A stretch of 64,000 nt of DNA from the NCBI RefSeq assembly GCF_043729335.1, contig NZ_JAYTLQ010000002.1, positions 186,001 through 250,000 on the forward strand. The letters are read 5' to 3'. Every line of letters begins with the position of its first letter. Position 1 is the stretch's first letter. Positions 46,427 to 54,535 of the stretch are shown here, in pieces. Both the position numbers and the translations under genes were made by a program. Source of the stretch: Crenothrix sp043729335 (GTDB lineage Bacteria > Pseudomonadota > Gammaproteobacteria > Methylococcales > Methylomonadaceae). The notes beneath the pieces were generated by a model. The model was not told where the DNA came from. It saw only the letters and a program-made list of their open reading frames with translations, and did no database searches.

Positions 46427-47038
46427 TTATTCCTCTTTCCATGTTTCAAAAATTTCGGCTAAATCAATCTTCAAGTCAGGAAACAAGCTCGGTATAGCAA
46501 AGCCATCGGCAATCATACGCTTTAACTGATAAAGCCCGTTTTCATCCAAAACGAACTGATGGATGGCTTGCTGTTCTGGGTAAACCAACCAGTATTCACT
46601 TACGCCAGCTTCTTGGTATAAATCATATTTTATGTTCATTTCCCGTTTGGAATTACCTTTGGATAGAATTTCAATAATCCAATCGGGCGCACCGTTACAG
46701 CCTTGCTGATCGAGTAGATCAGGATTGCAAATAATACACAAATCAGGTTGCAATACGGTGTGTATTTCTTGGTTGGCTAAAATGGATTTTTTACGATCAT
46801 ACAAGCGAACGTCAAAGGGCGCTGCAAAAAACTGACATTTTTTATGTTTGAAAAAATTGTATAGCATCCCATTTAAATCAGATGAAATACGTTGATGCCT
46901 TACATTCGGCGCAGGCGACATCAACATGATTTTGCCTTTGATTAACTCAACACTTTCTCTAAAATTCCAGGTTAAATAATCCGCATAGCTGTAGGTTTGG
47001 TTTAAATCCAGTTGCGATAAGTGGGTGATTTTAGCCAT
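46427..47038 (-). CDS. Uma2 family (DUF820) PD-(D/E)XK nuclease-like protein
   Basis: The 203-residue protein has the Uma2 fold signature: YSYADYLTWNFRESVELIKG at the start, VLQPDLCIICNPDLLDQQGC and PDWIIEILSKGNSKREMNIK in the nuclease core, and VSEYWLVYPEQQAIHQF. The acidic residues in LQPDLCII and IEILS are in the positions expected for a PD-(D/E)XK site. Such genes are very common in cyanobacteria and some methanotrophs, with unknown biological role. Single gene, starting at the ATG at 47038. Confidence 0.85.
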   Translation of the reverse strand: MAKITHLSQLDLNQTYSYADYLTWNFRESVELIKGKIMLMSPAPNVRHQRISSDLNGMLYNFFKHKKCQFFAAPFDVRLYDRKKSILANQEIHTVLQPDLCIICNPDLLDQQGCNGAPDWIIEILSKGNSKREMNIKYDLYQEAGVSEYWLVYPEQQAIHQFVLDENGLYQLKRMIADGFAIPSLFPDLKIDLAEIFETWKEE

Positions 47039-47578
47039 AGGTTAGTCCTGTTTGTCAGATAAATGACTCATCCGCATGTTATTTTACTCTGTCACATCTT
47101 ACATTCCCTAGTTAGAACTGGGAGTTTTATGAACATTAGGCACGTCAACAACAAAAACTGCCTGCCTACATTCAATCATATCCTCATTTTCAACACGGTC
47201 ATAAATGTCTTCAACCAACAAGGTTAATTCAATTGATATAAGGCATTGACATACATTGACAAAATGAATTGTTAACCTAAAATCTAATAGAAGTCTTTAA
47301 CAATCACTTACAGTTGCGACACTTTTTTAATAGGATGGCAATCGGTCAGACCGGTGTTTTCACAAATCCAGTGCGTTGTTCAACAGCCTTTAAAAGCTTA
47401 AAACTTGATACGAATGAAAACCCGCGGATATCCATCAATGTCAGAAGTAATCAGGACTTCAACAACAGGTCATATAGAGATGCACTGAATTTCATGACCG
47501 TAGAAACAAAAAATACCGTTAAACAAAGACTTATTCTTATGTGAGTAAGCCTATTTTTTAAAAGTGGAGCACAGCAAC
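47039..47578. other. Gap with only doubtful small frames
   Basis: No gene is firmly supported in these 540 bp. On the minus strand an open frame from about 47290 to a stop at 47108 reads like protein (LVEDIYDRVENEDMIECRQA, then VFVVDVPNVHKTPSSN) but lacks an ATG at its front; it could be a broken or TTG-started gene. On the plus strand 47332-47544 has an ATG after TAATAGG (MAIGQTGVFTNPVRC) with no family match. Confidence 0.4.
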
Positions 47579-48544
47579 ATGCGTTTTGAGGATATTAGTT
47601 ACAATTTTAATGTGGCAAAAGTGCTATCTATTCTTATGGTTGCTACTGGACATTATTTCGGCGGTGCACTTTGGATATCAGCCACATTTGGTTTAGTCAT
47701 ATTTGGCTTCTCTTCTGGTTTTTTTACCGCCCAAAAATATCACGGATCTTATAATATAAAGAAATTTTGGCATGCCAAAATTGTCCGGTTATGGTGTCCC
47801 ATTCTCATTATAGATATATTCTTAGTTTTACTTTTCGTGGCACAGCAGCGCCCTGGTATTTGGTCGTGGCAAACGTTACCATCACTCCTAGGAATGAATG
47901 GCTTGCTCACATGGTTTAATCTAGCCAACCCGTCCCCCTTTGGGGCAGGACTGTGGTTTTTTACCTTATTAGTGCTGTTCTATCTTTTTTATCCACTTCT
48001 TTCTAGGTTAAACCAAAGGCATTCAATAGCCACCGCCTTTCTATTAATTTCTTTAGTGCTATCAACGATCTTTAACTACACCATCCTTATGGGACATATG
48101 TTGTGGATGACGGCCTTTGCTTTTATAGCAGGCGCTTACTGGGGAAATTACAGCCGCCCCATTCCGCCATGGATTTGCCTTATCATCACATTTATATCTT
48201 TTTGTTTATTGCTAAGCTTTAATACAATTTTAGATTACAAGCCATTAAATTACGGCTTAATTTTAATAACATCACTCTCTATGATTGGCTATTTACTCAA
48301 TAAACGTTTACCAAATTTTGGCTTTCAACACACTGCTTTACTTTCTGGTTGCGTCATTCAAATTTACTTTATACATACGTATTTATTTGTTAAATTGCCT
48401 GCGGTATCTCCGGTCATTAACTATGTTATTTCCATGTTAATTATCATCACTGTCGCATTTGGGTTAAGTAAGCTGACTGAAAAATTGAACCCACTCAGTG
48501 TAGGGGAAAAACCAGCCCTAAAAACAATAGAAACCGCGCCATAA
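47579..48544 (+). CDS. Integral membrane acyltransferase (type 3-like)
   Basis: A polytopic protein of about 321 residues with about ten hydrophobic segments. The N-terminal NFNVAKVLSILMVATGHYFG, with a histidine in helix 1, and LWFFTLLVLFYLFYPLLSRL fit the acyltransferase-3 group that acylates sugars of surface glycans or other exported molecules, although similarity is modest. An ATG at 47579 is preferred over the GTG at 47564, because the GTG lies within the GGAG ribosome site. It is a lone plus-strand gene with no terminator seen. Confidence 0.75.
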   Translation: MRFEDISYNFNVAKVLSILMVATGHYFGGALWISATFGLVIFGFSSGFFTAQKYHGSYNIKKFWHAKIVRLWCPILIIDIFLVLLFVAQQRPGIWSWQTLPSLLGMNGLLTWFNLANPSPFGAGLWFFTLLVLFYLFYPLLSRLNQRHSIATAFLLISLVLSTIFNYTILMGHMLWMTAFAFIAGAYWGNYSRPIPPWICLIITFISFCLLLSFNTILDYKPLNYGLILITSLSMIGYLLNKRLPNFGFQHTALLSGCVIQIYFIHTYLFVKLPAVSPVINYVISMLIIITVAFGLSKLTEKLNPLSVGEKPALKTIETAP

Positions 48545-48588
48545 GTGCCGTTTTGCTCATATTTTACGTGCTACATCCACGATGACCG

Positions 48589-49182
48589 TCAACTATCAAA
48601 CAGCTGATGGTCAATCAAATCACACAAACAGTGGGTAATAATGATGTGAGCTTCTTGAATATGGGCATAACAATGTGACGGCACACGGATTTCCAGATCG
48701 CTTTCGCTCAGTAGCGGTGCAATCATCCCGCCTTCTTTGCCTGTTAAAGCGATGATGGAGATATCTTTATTGTGCGCAGCGATAATGGCTTTAGCGACAT
48801 TAGCCGCTTGATCGTCGTCCGCATAAGCCACTAATACATCACCGCTTTGCCCTAAAGCTCTCAGTTGCCTGGCAAAAACATCATCGAAGTGCGCAATATT
48901 GGCAATAGCGGTAATTGTGGCCGCATCGGCGTTTAAAGCAATAGCCGGCAAAGCCGGTCTGCTGCGTTCAAACTGATTAAGCATGGCGGAAGATAATAGC
49001 TGTGCGCTAATCGCCGAACGGCCATTGCCACAGGTAATTATTTTTTTATCATTAAGTAAAGCACTGACTAAGCGTACAGAGGCCATTTCAATAACCTCAC
49101 TTAGTGTGTTCAGCGTATCTTGTTGTACCTGGATACTGTCAGAGAAATGATTAATGATTCGGTTTTGTAAGCTCATAGTCAT
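48589..49182 (-). CDS. diaA: DnaA initiator-associating protein DiaA / SIS-domain protein
   Basis: DiaA is a tetrameric SIS-domain protein that helps DnaA assemble at oriC in E. coli; relatives include phosphoheptose isomerase GmhA. The product of about 197 residues has ITCGNGRSAISAQLLSSAML, RPALPAIALNADAATITAIA, GQSGDVLVAY and the C-terminal IQEAHIIITHCLCDLIDHQLF, which resembles DiaA closely. It follows yraN and lpoA as in E. coli. ATG codons at 49182, 49176 and, overlapping yraN, 49215 are possible starts; no strong ribosome site decides. Confidence 0.88.
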   Translation of the reverse strand: MTMSLQNRIINHFSDSIQVQQDTLNTLSEVIEMASVRLVSALLNDKKIITCGNGRSAISAQLLSSAMLNQFERSRPALPAIALNADAATITAIANIAHFDDVFARQLRALGQSGDVLVAYADDDQAANVAKAIIAAHNKDISIIALTGKEGGMIAPLLSESDLEIRVPSHCYAHIQEAHIIITHCLCDLIDHQLFDS

Positions 49183-49193
49183 GGTAATAGCAA

Positions 49194-49559
49194 TTAAAAA
49201 GCATTTTTTACCCATTGTAAGCTGCCATTGCCAGATAGGGCAATGACATCAAAACGAATTGCTGTCTCTGTTTTTTGGCCGGACAAATAGTGTTGGGTTG
49301 CCATGATGATACGGGCTTGTTTACGGGGCGTGATGCTTTCTAGAGCACTACCGTAAATATCGGTTTTGCGAAACCTGACTTCAATAATGACCAAAGTGCT
49401 GCCCTCAGTCATTATTAAGTCAAGTTCACCTTGCTTACAACGGTAATTGCGGCAAACCGGCTGCAATCCGTTGTTGATTAAAAACTGGTAAGCCTGCTCT
49501 TCCGCGGCTTCGCCACGAAGCAAATGTTGCGCTTTGTCTGTTGTTTTAGTGGCCACCAC
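49194..49559 (-). CDS. yraN: YraN family predicted nuclease (UPF0102)
   Basis: A 121-residue protein of the UPF0102 group, with a predicted endonuclease fold. It shows RGEAAEEQAYQFLINNGLQPVCRNYR, the core GELDLIMTEGSTLVIIEVRFRK with the expected acidic residues, and ITPRKQARIIMATQHYL. The start is GTG at 49559, inside the last codons of lpoA (14-bp overlap). The order lpoA-yraN-diaA matches enterobacteria. A cellular role has not been established for the family. Confidence 0.92.
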   Translation of the reverse strand: MVATKTTDKAQHLLRGEAAEEQAYQFLINNGLQPVCRNYRCKQGELDLIMTEGSTLVIIEVRFRKTDIYGSALESITPRKQARIIMATQHYLSGQKTETAIRFDVIALSGNGSLQWVKNAF

Positions 49560-51348
49560 TGATAAAGCCTCTGGTTTCAGGCTGTCCAGCTATAAATTTA
49601 GCACACAGAAGGTCGCGTTTAATGCGATGACCATCGGTTAACGTTAATTTACCGGTAGCTCCATAATAAGCGCTATCTTGTAGATTGTTCAATTGCCCGG
49701 CAAGGTAATAGGCATCAATGCCCATGGCCACCAAACGGTAATATTGGTTGCTAAATTGGCTCCAACTAGGCTGCAAAGCCTGCATATTCAAATCGCCGGT
49801 ATAGCCATTATTTAACAACCAGGGGGCATCGCAAAACGTGACTTTATTAAGCGGGGCGTCCGTACCTGGATTAGGTCGGCCTGCGTACACATTCGACATA
49901 GCATAAACCGCAACCGGATTAGCCCGTGCAGTTTGCACTTCTGAATTGATTAACCGCGCTTCTTCGCTATAAGCGCTCAGCAATATGACATCAATATCTT
50001 GGCGTACTCTTGGTGTGTATTGTGCGTTAGGTGTCGCTTGTGTAATTTTTTGGTAGCGGTTTTTGCTTTCATCTAAATTAAGCAGCTTTTTGCCAATAAA
50101 CGAAAAATCAGTTTGCTGAGGGTTATACGTTTTTTTGATAACCACCCGCCCGCCTTTACGTTGCCAACTATCCATCAAAAACTTGGCGACGCGTTTACCT
50201 TGCTCGTTATCCGGTGTTAACACCATGGCATTGCGATGACCATCAATCCAGGCTTTACTGGTGATTTGTTCGGCATCATCCATCGGGCTTAAGCCAAACT
50301 GATAAAGATTTTCTTTACGCAGGCCAGGAACATGGTTTAACGCCAGCACGGGAATGCTAAAACGCACAGCGTTGGCAAGACTTTGTATTTTGTCTTTATC
50401 CAAAGGGCCGATAATCAAATTAGCGCCTTGGCTCATTGCCTGGCTATACAATGCAGAGCCTGTGAGTTTTTCGCTGTCATAAATACGAATAGCAGGGCGA
50501 TTAGGGTTATTACTTTCGTGATTATAGGCCGCCATAATACCGGTGCGTATGGCTTTACCGGCTTCAGCAAAAACACCGGATTCCGGTAAAAACAGCGCAA
50601 TGGATTTAGGTGGATTTGCGGTATCTGTTAAGTCTCTTTGCAGATTTTGTAAATAACTGGTATTAGCGGGATGGCTAGGATACGCCGTACGCCATTGCAT
50701 AATGGCGTCATTTAAGCGCACCGGATTTTGATTTTTTGCTTTCAGGATACTGGCCAGCGATAACCATTCTGCTACTGGCGTTGCCGCTTGACGTTGCGCA
50801 CTTTGCAATACAGTTTCTGGCAGCAAGGTTAAATTTTCAAAAATAAGCACCTGATTTTTTTTATGGTCTTCCGATGAGGTTAACAGCGGCTCCAATTCTA
50901 TTCTGGCTCTGGCGCTGTTTAAAAAATCACCGACTGCGGTGTAAGCCTGAGATTGAGCTTGAAAGTATTTGATTTGATCGGGAAGGCTCAGTTGTTGCGG
51001 TTGAATTTGCTTAAATCGTTGCAACGCCTGTTGCTGGTCGCCAAAACTGAGCATAATTTGGCCATAGAGAAAATTAAGCTGGGCTTTCTGTTCAGTGGAC
51101 AATTCAGCAGGGTTGATGGTATCTGCGGTATTTTTGGCTTCTTCTCGCTGATTGGATTGCACTAAAGACTCAACGGTCGCCAGACGATTTCTATTTTGTT
51201 CCAATGTCCACGGGGTAGGCTGATATAATCCCGAACCACTGTTTTGCAATGCGCTACAACCCGTCAGCAACAGTACACAAAAAGACAAAACAGGAATCAA
51301 GGGTTGCCCAAGGTTTGTGTCGCGTCTTACGTTTAATAGGTTATTCAT
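49546..51348 (-). CDS. lpoA: Penicillin-binding protein activator LpoA
   Basis: LpoA is an outer-membrane lipoprotein that activates PBP1A from outside. The 600-residue product has a signal peptide ending in the lipobox LLTGC near residue 31, an N-terminal TPR-like helical domain (LYGQIMLSFGDQQQALQRFK), and a C-terminal periplasmic-binding-protein-like domain (IALFLPESGVFAEAGKAIRTG, LIIGPLDKDKIQSL, ISVPVLALN-like SIPVLALNHVPG). The start lies only 13 bp from the rsmI start on the other strand. Length is close to family norms. Confidence 0.93.
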   Translation of the reverse strand: MNNLLNVRRDTNLGQPLIPVLSFCVLLLTGCSALQNSGSGLYQPTPWTLEQNRNRLATVESLVQSNQREEAKNTADTINPAELSTEQKAQLNFLYGQIMLSFGDQQQALQRFKQIQPQQLSLPDQIKYFQAQSQAYTAVGDFLNSARARIELEPLLTSSEDHKKNQVLIFENLTLLPETVLQSAQRQAATPVAEWLSLASILKAKNQNPVRLNDAIMQWRTAYPSHPANTSYLQNLQRDLTDTANPPKSIALFLPESGVFAEAGKAIRTGIMAAYNHESNNPNRPAIRIYDSEKLTGSALYSQAMSQGANLIIGPLDKDKIQSLANAVRFSIPVLALNHVPGLRKENLYQFGLSPMDDAEQITSKAWIDGHRNAMVLTPDNEQGKRVAKFLMDSWQRKGGRVVIKKTYNPQQTDFSFIGKKLLNLDESKNRYQKITQATPNAQYTPRVRQDIDVILLSAYSEEARLINSEVQTARANPVAVYAMSNVYAGRPNPGTDAPLNKVTFCDAPWLLNNGYTGDLNMQALQPSWSQFSNQYYRLVAMGIDAYYLAGQLNNLQDSAYYGATGKLTLTDGHRIKRDLLCAKFIAGQPETRGFISGGH

Positions 51349-51361
51349 ATGCGAGTACCGA

Positions 51362-52219
51362 ATGTCAACTGATTATGGAAAATTATATGTCGTCGCTACG
51401 CCAATAGGCAATTTAGCAGATTTTAGCTTTAGAGGCGTCGAAATTTTAAAGCAAGTTGATTTGATTGCCGCTGAGGATACCCGACATGTAAAAATGTTGC
51501 TACAACATTATGGTATCAATAACCGCGTCATTGCCTTGCATCAACACAATGAGGACAATGCCGCCAAGGGCTTATTACAAAAGCTGCATGAAGGCCAGTC
51601 CATTGCCTTGGTCTCTGATGCTGGCACACCGTTGCTGAGTGATCCTGGCTTACCGCTGGTAAAAATGGCCAAAGAAGCCCATGTTGATGTCGTGCCTATA
51701 CCTGGCGCATGCGCTTTGATTACTGCATTATCAGTGTCTGGATTGCCGGTGATTCCGTTTTCGTTTGAAGGCTTTTCACCGCGCACCTCATCCGCCCGAA
51801 AAAGCTTTTTCAGTGAAAGACTGCTATGCCCGACAACCTGGGTATTTTATGAATCCAGCCATAGGGTTCTGGCCTCCTTGCAAGATATGGCAGAAGTATT
51901 GCCACTGGATCGGCAAATTGTCATCGCCAGAGAACTAACCAAACTCCACGAAACCATCGTAAAAGCCAGTTTAGCGGATGCACTGGCGCGGGTCGCTAAC
52001 GATGACAATATGCGTAAAGGTGAATTTGTGGTGATTGTGTCGGGTGCGGAGATTGATAAAAGCGATCCGGTAATCAGCCCGGAACACCAGCGCTTATTAG
52101 AAATATTGCTAAAAGAATGTTCGACAAAAACAGCAGTGGCAATGGCGGCTGAAATTACCGGCATTCGAAAAAAACTGCTATACCAATTTGCACTGGACTT
52201 AAATGGCGTGCAATTGTAG
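51362..52219 (+). CDS. rsmI: 16S rRNA (cytidine-1402 2'-O)-methyltransferase RsmI
   Basis: RsmI methylates the ribose of C1402 in 16S rRNA, the same nucleotide RsmH modifies at N4. The 285-residue tetrapyrrole-methylase-fold protein has KLYVVATPIGNLADFSFRG, LIAAEDTRHVKMLLQHY, ALVSDAGTPLLSDPGLPLVK, and IPFSFEGFSPRTSSARK. The frame is open from 51317, but the conserved start is the ATG at 51362. Its stop lies within a palindromic repeat shared with cca. The lpoA/rsmI divergent arrangement is the conserved one. Confidence 0.95.
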   Translation: MSTDYGKLYVVATPIGNLADFSFRGVEILKQVDLIAAEDTRHVKMLLQHYGINNRVIALHQHNEDNAAKGLLQKLHEGQSIALVSDAGTPLLSDPGLPLVKMAKEAHVDVVPIPGACALITALSVSGLPVIPFSFEGFSPRTSSARKSFFSERLLCPTTWVFYESSHRVLASLQDMAEVLPLDRQIVIARELTKLHETIVKASLADALARVANDDNMRKGEFVVIVSGAEIDKSDPVISPEHQRLLEILLKECSTKTAVAMAAEITGIRKKLLYQFALDLNGVQL

Positions 52220-52243
52220 AGACGCAAAATCTTACGTCTCTAC
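52216..52243. repeat. Palindromic repeat that carries both convergent stop codons
   Basis: GTAGAGACG (52216-52224) and CGTCTCTAC (52235-52243) are a perfect 9-bp inverted repeat. The left arm holds the rsmI stop TAG and the right arm, on the other strand, holds the cca stop TAG. It is a relative of the repeat at 40248-40274. It may act as a terminator for both genes. Confidence 0.75.
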
Positions 52244-53472
52244 GGCACGGCCTGTTTTTTCAGGTAACTAGCAACGGCAGCAATACGTAACTTACGAATT
52301 GCCTCGCCAATTTGAGCGCCTTGCAAGCCGCTATTGTTAATGGTTGACATATCAATATTAGCAGCAGCTTTGGCGGCATTTATATAAAGATTAGCTTGCG
52401 GATATGGCCTGTTCTCAAAATTCGTGCGGCCTTTCGCATCCGCTTCACAGGCTAATACAAAGTCCAATAAAGTGTTGTTGGCTTTAAATGCCCCCAACAT
52501 GGTTAAGACATCGGTTAATGTTGAGGCTTTAAGTTCAGCAGCTTTGTGACAATGGGTATGGTATTCCATAACGTGCATCGCCAAATTTTTAAAGCTATTA
52601 GGGATGCGCAAACGTTTACAAAAACTCTCCAAAACCGGCAAACCTTTTTTCTCATGGCCATAATGGTGCGGCCAAATCTCCGGCGGCGTGATGCCCTTAC
52701 CCAGATCATGCACTAAGGCGGCAAAGCGCACTTCCGGTTTAGATGACAACATCGTCGCCTGCTCCAAACACATCATAGTATGTACGCCGGTATCAATCTC
52801 TGGGTGGTGTTGTGCCGGTTGCGGCACACCGAACAAGCGGGCAATTTCAGGGAATATTTTTTCCAGCGCACCGCAAGCTTTTAAGGTATAGAAAAATGCC
52901 GCCGGTGAAGCTTCGTTTAAGGCTTTGAGCAATTCCGCCCAAACCCGCTCGGCAACCAGATGATCGACTTCCCCGTCGCTCACCATAGCCTGCATCAGCG
53001 CGAGAGTTTCATCGGCTATGGTAAAGCCTAACGTATGGTATCTTGCCGCAAAGCGTGCCAAGCGTAATATTCTTACCGGGTCTTCGGCAAATGCCGGCGA
53101 TATATGCCGAAAAATCCGTTTTTCCAAATCGTGCTGACCATTATAAGGATCAATCAGCTCACCTTCCGGTGTCATCGCCATGGCGTTAATAGTCAAATCT
53201 CGGCGGATTAAATCATCTTCCAGACTAATATCGGGCGAGGTGTAAACGCTAAAACCCTTATACCCCCGCGCTATTTTTCTTTCGGTTCTGGCAAGTGCAT
53301 ATTCTTCTTTTGTTTTAGGGTGCAAAAATACCGGAAAATCTTTGCCGACTGCACGGAAGCCTTGCTTTACCATCGACTCTGGCGTTTCGCCAATCACTAC
53401 CCAATCACGTTCTTTGACGGGCACGTTAAGCAGCTTATCGCGTACAGCACCACCAACCAAATATGTCTGCAT
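52240..53472 (-). CDS. cca: Multifunctional CCA-adding enzyme
   Basis: Cca adds or repairs the 3' CCA end of tRNA without a template. The 410-residue protein has the nucleotidyltransferase start YLVGGAVRDKLLNVPVKERDWVVIG (catalytic aspartates in the RDW region), the LIRRDLTINAMAM motif, VRILRLARFAARYH, and an HD phosphohydrolase domain (AALVHDLGKGITPPE) as in the bacterial class II long form. Start ATG at 53472. Length matches the E. coli enzyme. Confidence 0.96.
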   Translation of the reverse strand: MQTYLVGGAVRDKLLNVPVKERDWVVIGETPESMVKQGFRAVGKDFPVFLHPKTKEEYALARTERKIARGYKGFSVYTSPDISLEDDLIRRDLTINAMAMTPEGELIDPYNGQHDLEKRIFRHISPAFAEDPVRILRLARFAARYHTLGFTIADETLALMQAMVSDGEVDHLVAERVWAELLKALNEASPAAFFYTLKACGALEKIFPEIARLFGVPQPAQHHPEIDTGVHTMMCLEQATMLSSKPEVRFAALVHDLGKGITPPEIWPHHYGHEKKGLPVLESFCKRLRIPNSFKNLAMHVMEYHTHCHKAAELKASTLTDVLTMLGAFKANNTLLDFVLACEADAKGRTNFENRPYPQANLYINAAKAAANIDMSTINNSGLQGAQIGEAIRKLRIAAVASYLKKQAVP

Positions 53473-53593
53473 ATCTACACTGTGTTTATTGAATAATGAC
53501 TTAGAATAACATACCCAAAGTTGCCGTGGAATCTGCGCGTAATTCAGCTGATTTACAGAATATTTTTAACCGATTACTTCAGATAGGAAAGAT

Positions 53594-54430
53594 GTGACAA
53601 CCATATTTATTGCCAGCTTGTTGTTAGGCACAGTGTCCGGTGTTTCTGCTGGGCTTTTTGGTATTGGAGGCGGACTTATTATTGTCCCTGTTCTGGTTAT
53701 ATTATTTACCCAGCAAAACTTTGCAGCGGATCTGGTGATGATTATGTCTGTAGCCACTTCTTTGGCCACTATCATTTTTACGTCAATTTCATCCGTATGG
53801 GCACATCACCGCTTAAGTGCCGTAGCTTGGGATAAGGTTTTGCGTTTGGGGCCAGGAATTATTATCGGTTCAGTGCTGGGCGCTATTGTCGCCGACCAAA
53901 TGCCTAAAGAGTTATTGCGCTTAGTTTTTGTTGTTTACTTATTATACGCCGCCATCACTATGGCTTTAGCCAGCAAGCCTAAGCCAAGTCGAAAAACATC
54001 ATCTGTTTATACCGATAGTATTGCCGGTATCATTACCGGTTGCTTATCGGCCATACTGGGCATTGGCGGGGGCACGTTAATTGTGCCGTTTTTAGTGTAT
54101 TTCCAAATGCCGATGCGCAATGCCGTGGCCGTAGCCAGTGCATGCGGCTTACCTATTGCGGTGGCAAGTACCGTAAGTTATATACTGCTTGGCAAATCTG
54201 CTTTAAGCCTGCCGGAATGGAGCATCGGCTACGTCTACCTACCGGCTTTTTTAGGTATTGTGTTAACCAGTGTTTTTACTGCGCCTCTAGGAGCGAAACT
54301 CGCCAATAAAATCCCCGCACAGCAACTCAAACGCTATTTTTCAGTGCTGCTATTTGTGATGGTTGTAAAGCTTTTATGGCCTTATTGTCTATCATTGAGC
54401 GTTAATATGAGCAGTCTATTGCATTTATAA
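53594..54430 (+). CDS. TSUP family permease (sulfite exporter TauE/SafE-like)
   Basis: A 278-residue polytopic protein with about eight membrane segments and the two internal repeats typical of the TSUP/TauE family: AGLFGIGGGLIIVPVLVILF near the start and LSAILGIGGGTLIVPFLVYF in the middle. The family exports or imports small sulfur-containing or organic anions; the substrate here is unknown. The start is GTG at 53594, with AGGAAAG just before it. Divergent from cca. Confidence 0.92.
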   Translation: MTTIFIASLLLGTVSGVSAGLFGIGGGLIIVPVLVILFTQQNFAADLVMIMSVATSLATIIFTSISSVWAHHRLSAVAWDKVLRLGPGIIIGSVLGAIVADQMPKELLRLVFVVYLLYAAITMALASKPKPSRKTSSVYTDSIAGIITGCLSAILGIGGGTLIVPFLVYFQMPMRNAVAVASACGLPIAVASTVSYILLGKSALSLPEWSIGYVYLPAFLGIVLTSVFTAPLGAKLANKIPAQQLKRYFSVLLFVMVVKLLWPYCLSLSVNMSSLLHL

Positions 54431-54535
54431 AATGACTATGTTGGAATAAGCAACTTGCTATAAGGATATACTTACAAAAAAATCAATAAGTTGATTTCAC
54501 ATTGCCTATCTAAATGCCATTACCTAATGATAATA

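Noticed and set aside
47314..47544. Plus-strand frame of up to 76 codons before the acyltransferase
   Set aside because: An ATG with TAATAGG before it exists, but composition and lack of any match do not support a gene call.
54440..54470. Possible sigma-54 promoter upstream of the FecR-TPR-barrel gene (TTGGAA...TTGCT)
   Set aside because: The GG and GC dinucleotides are 12 rather than 10 bases apart, which is incompatible with a sigma-54 promoter.
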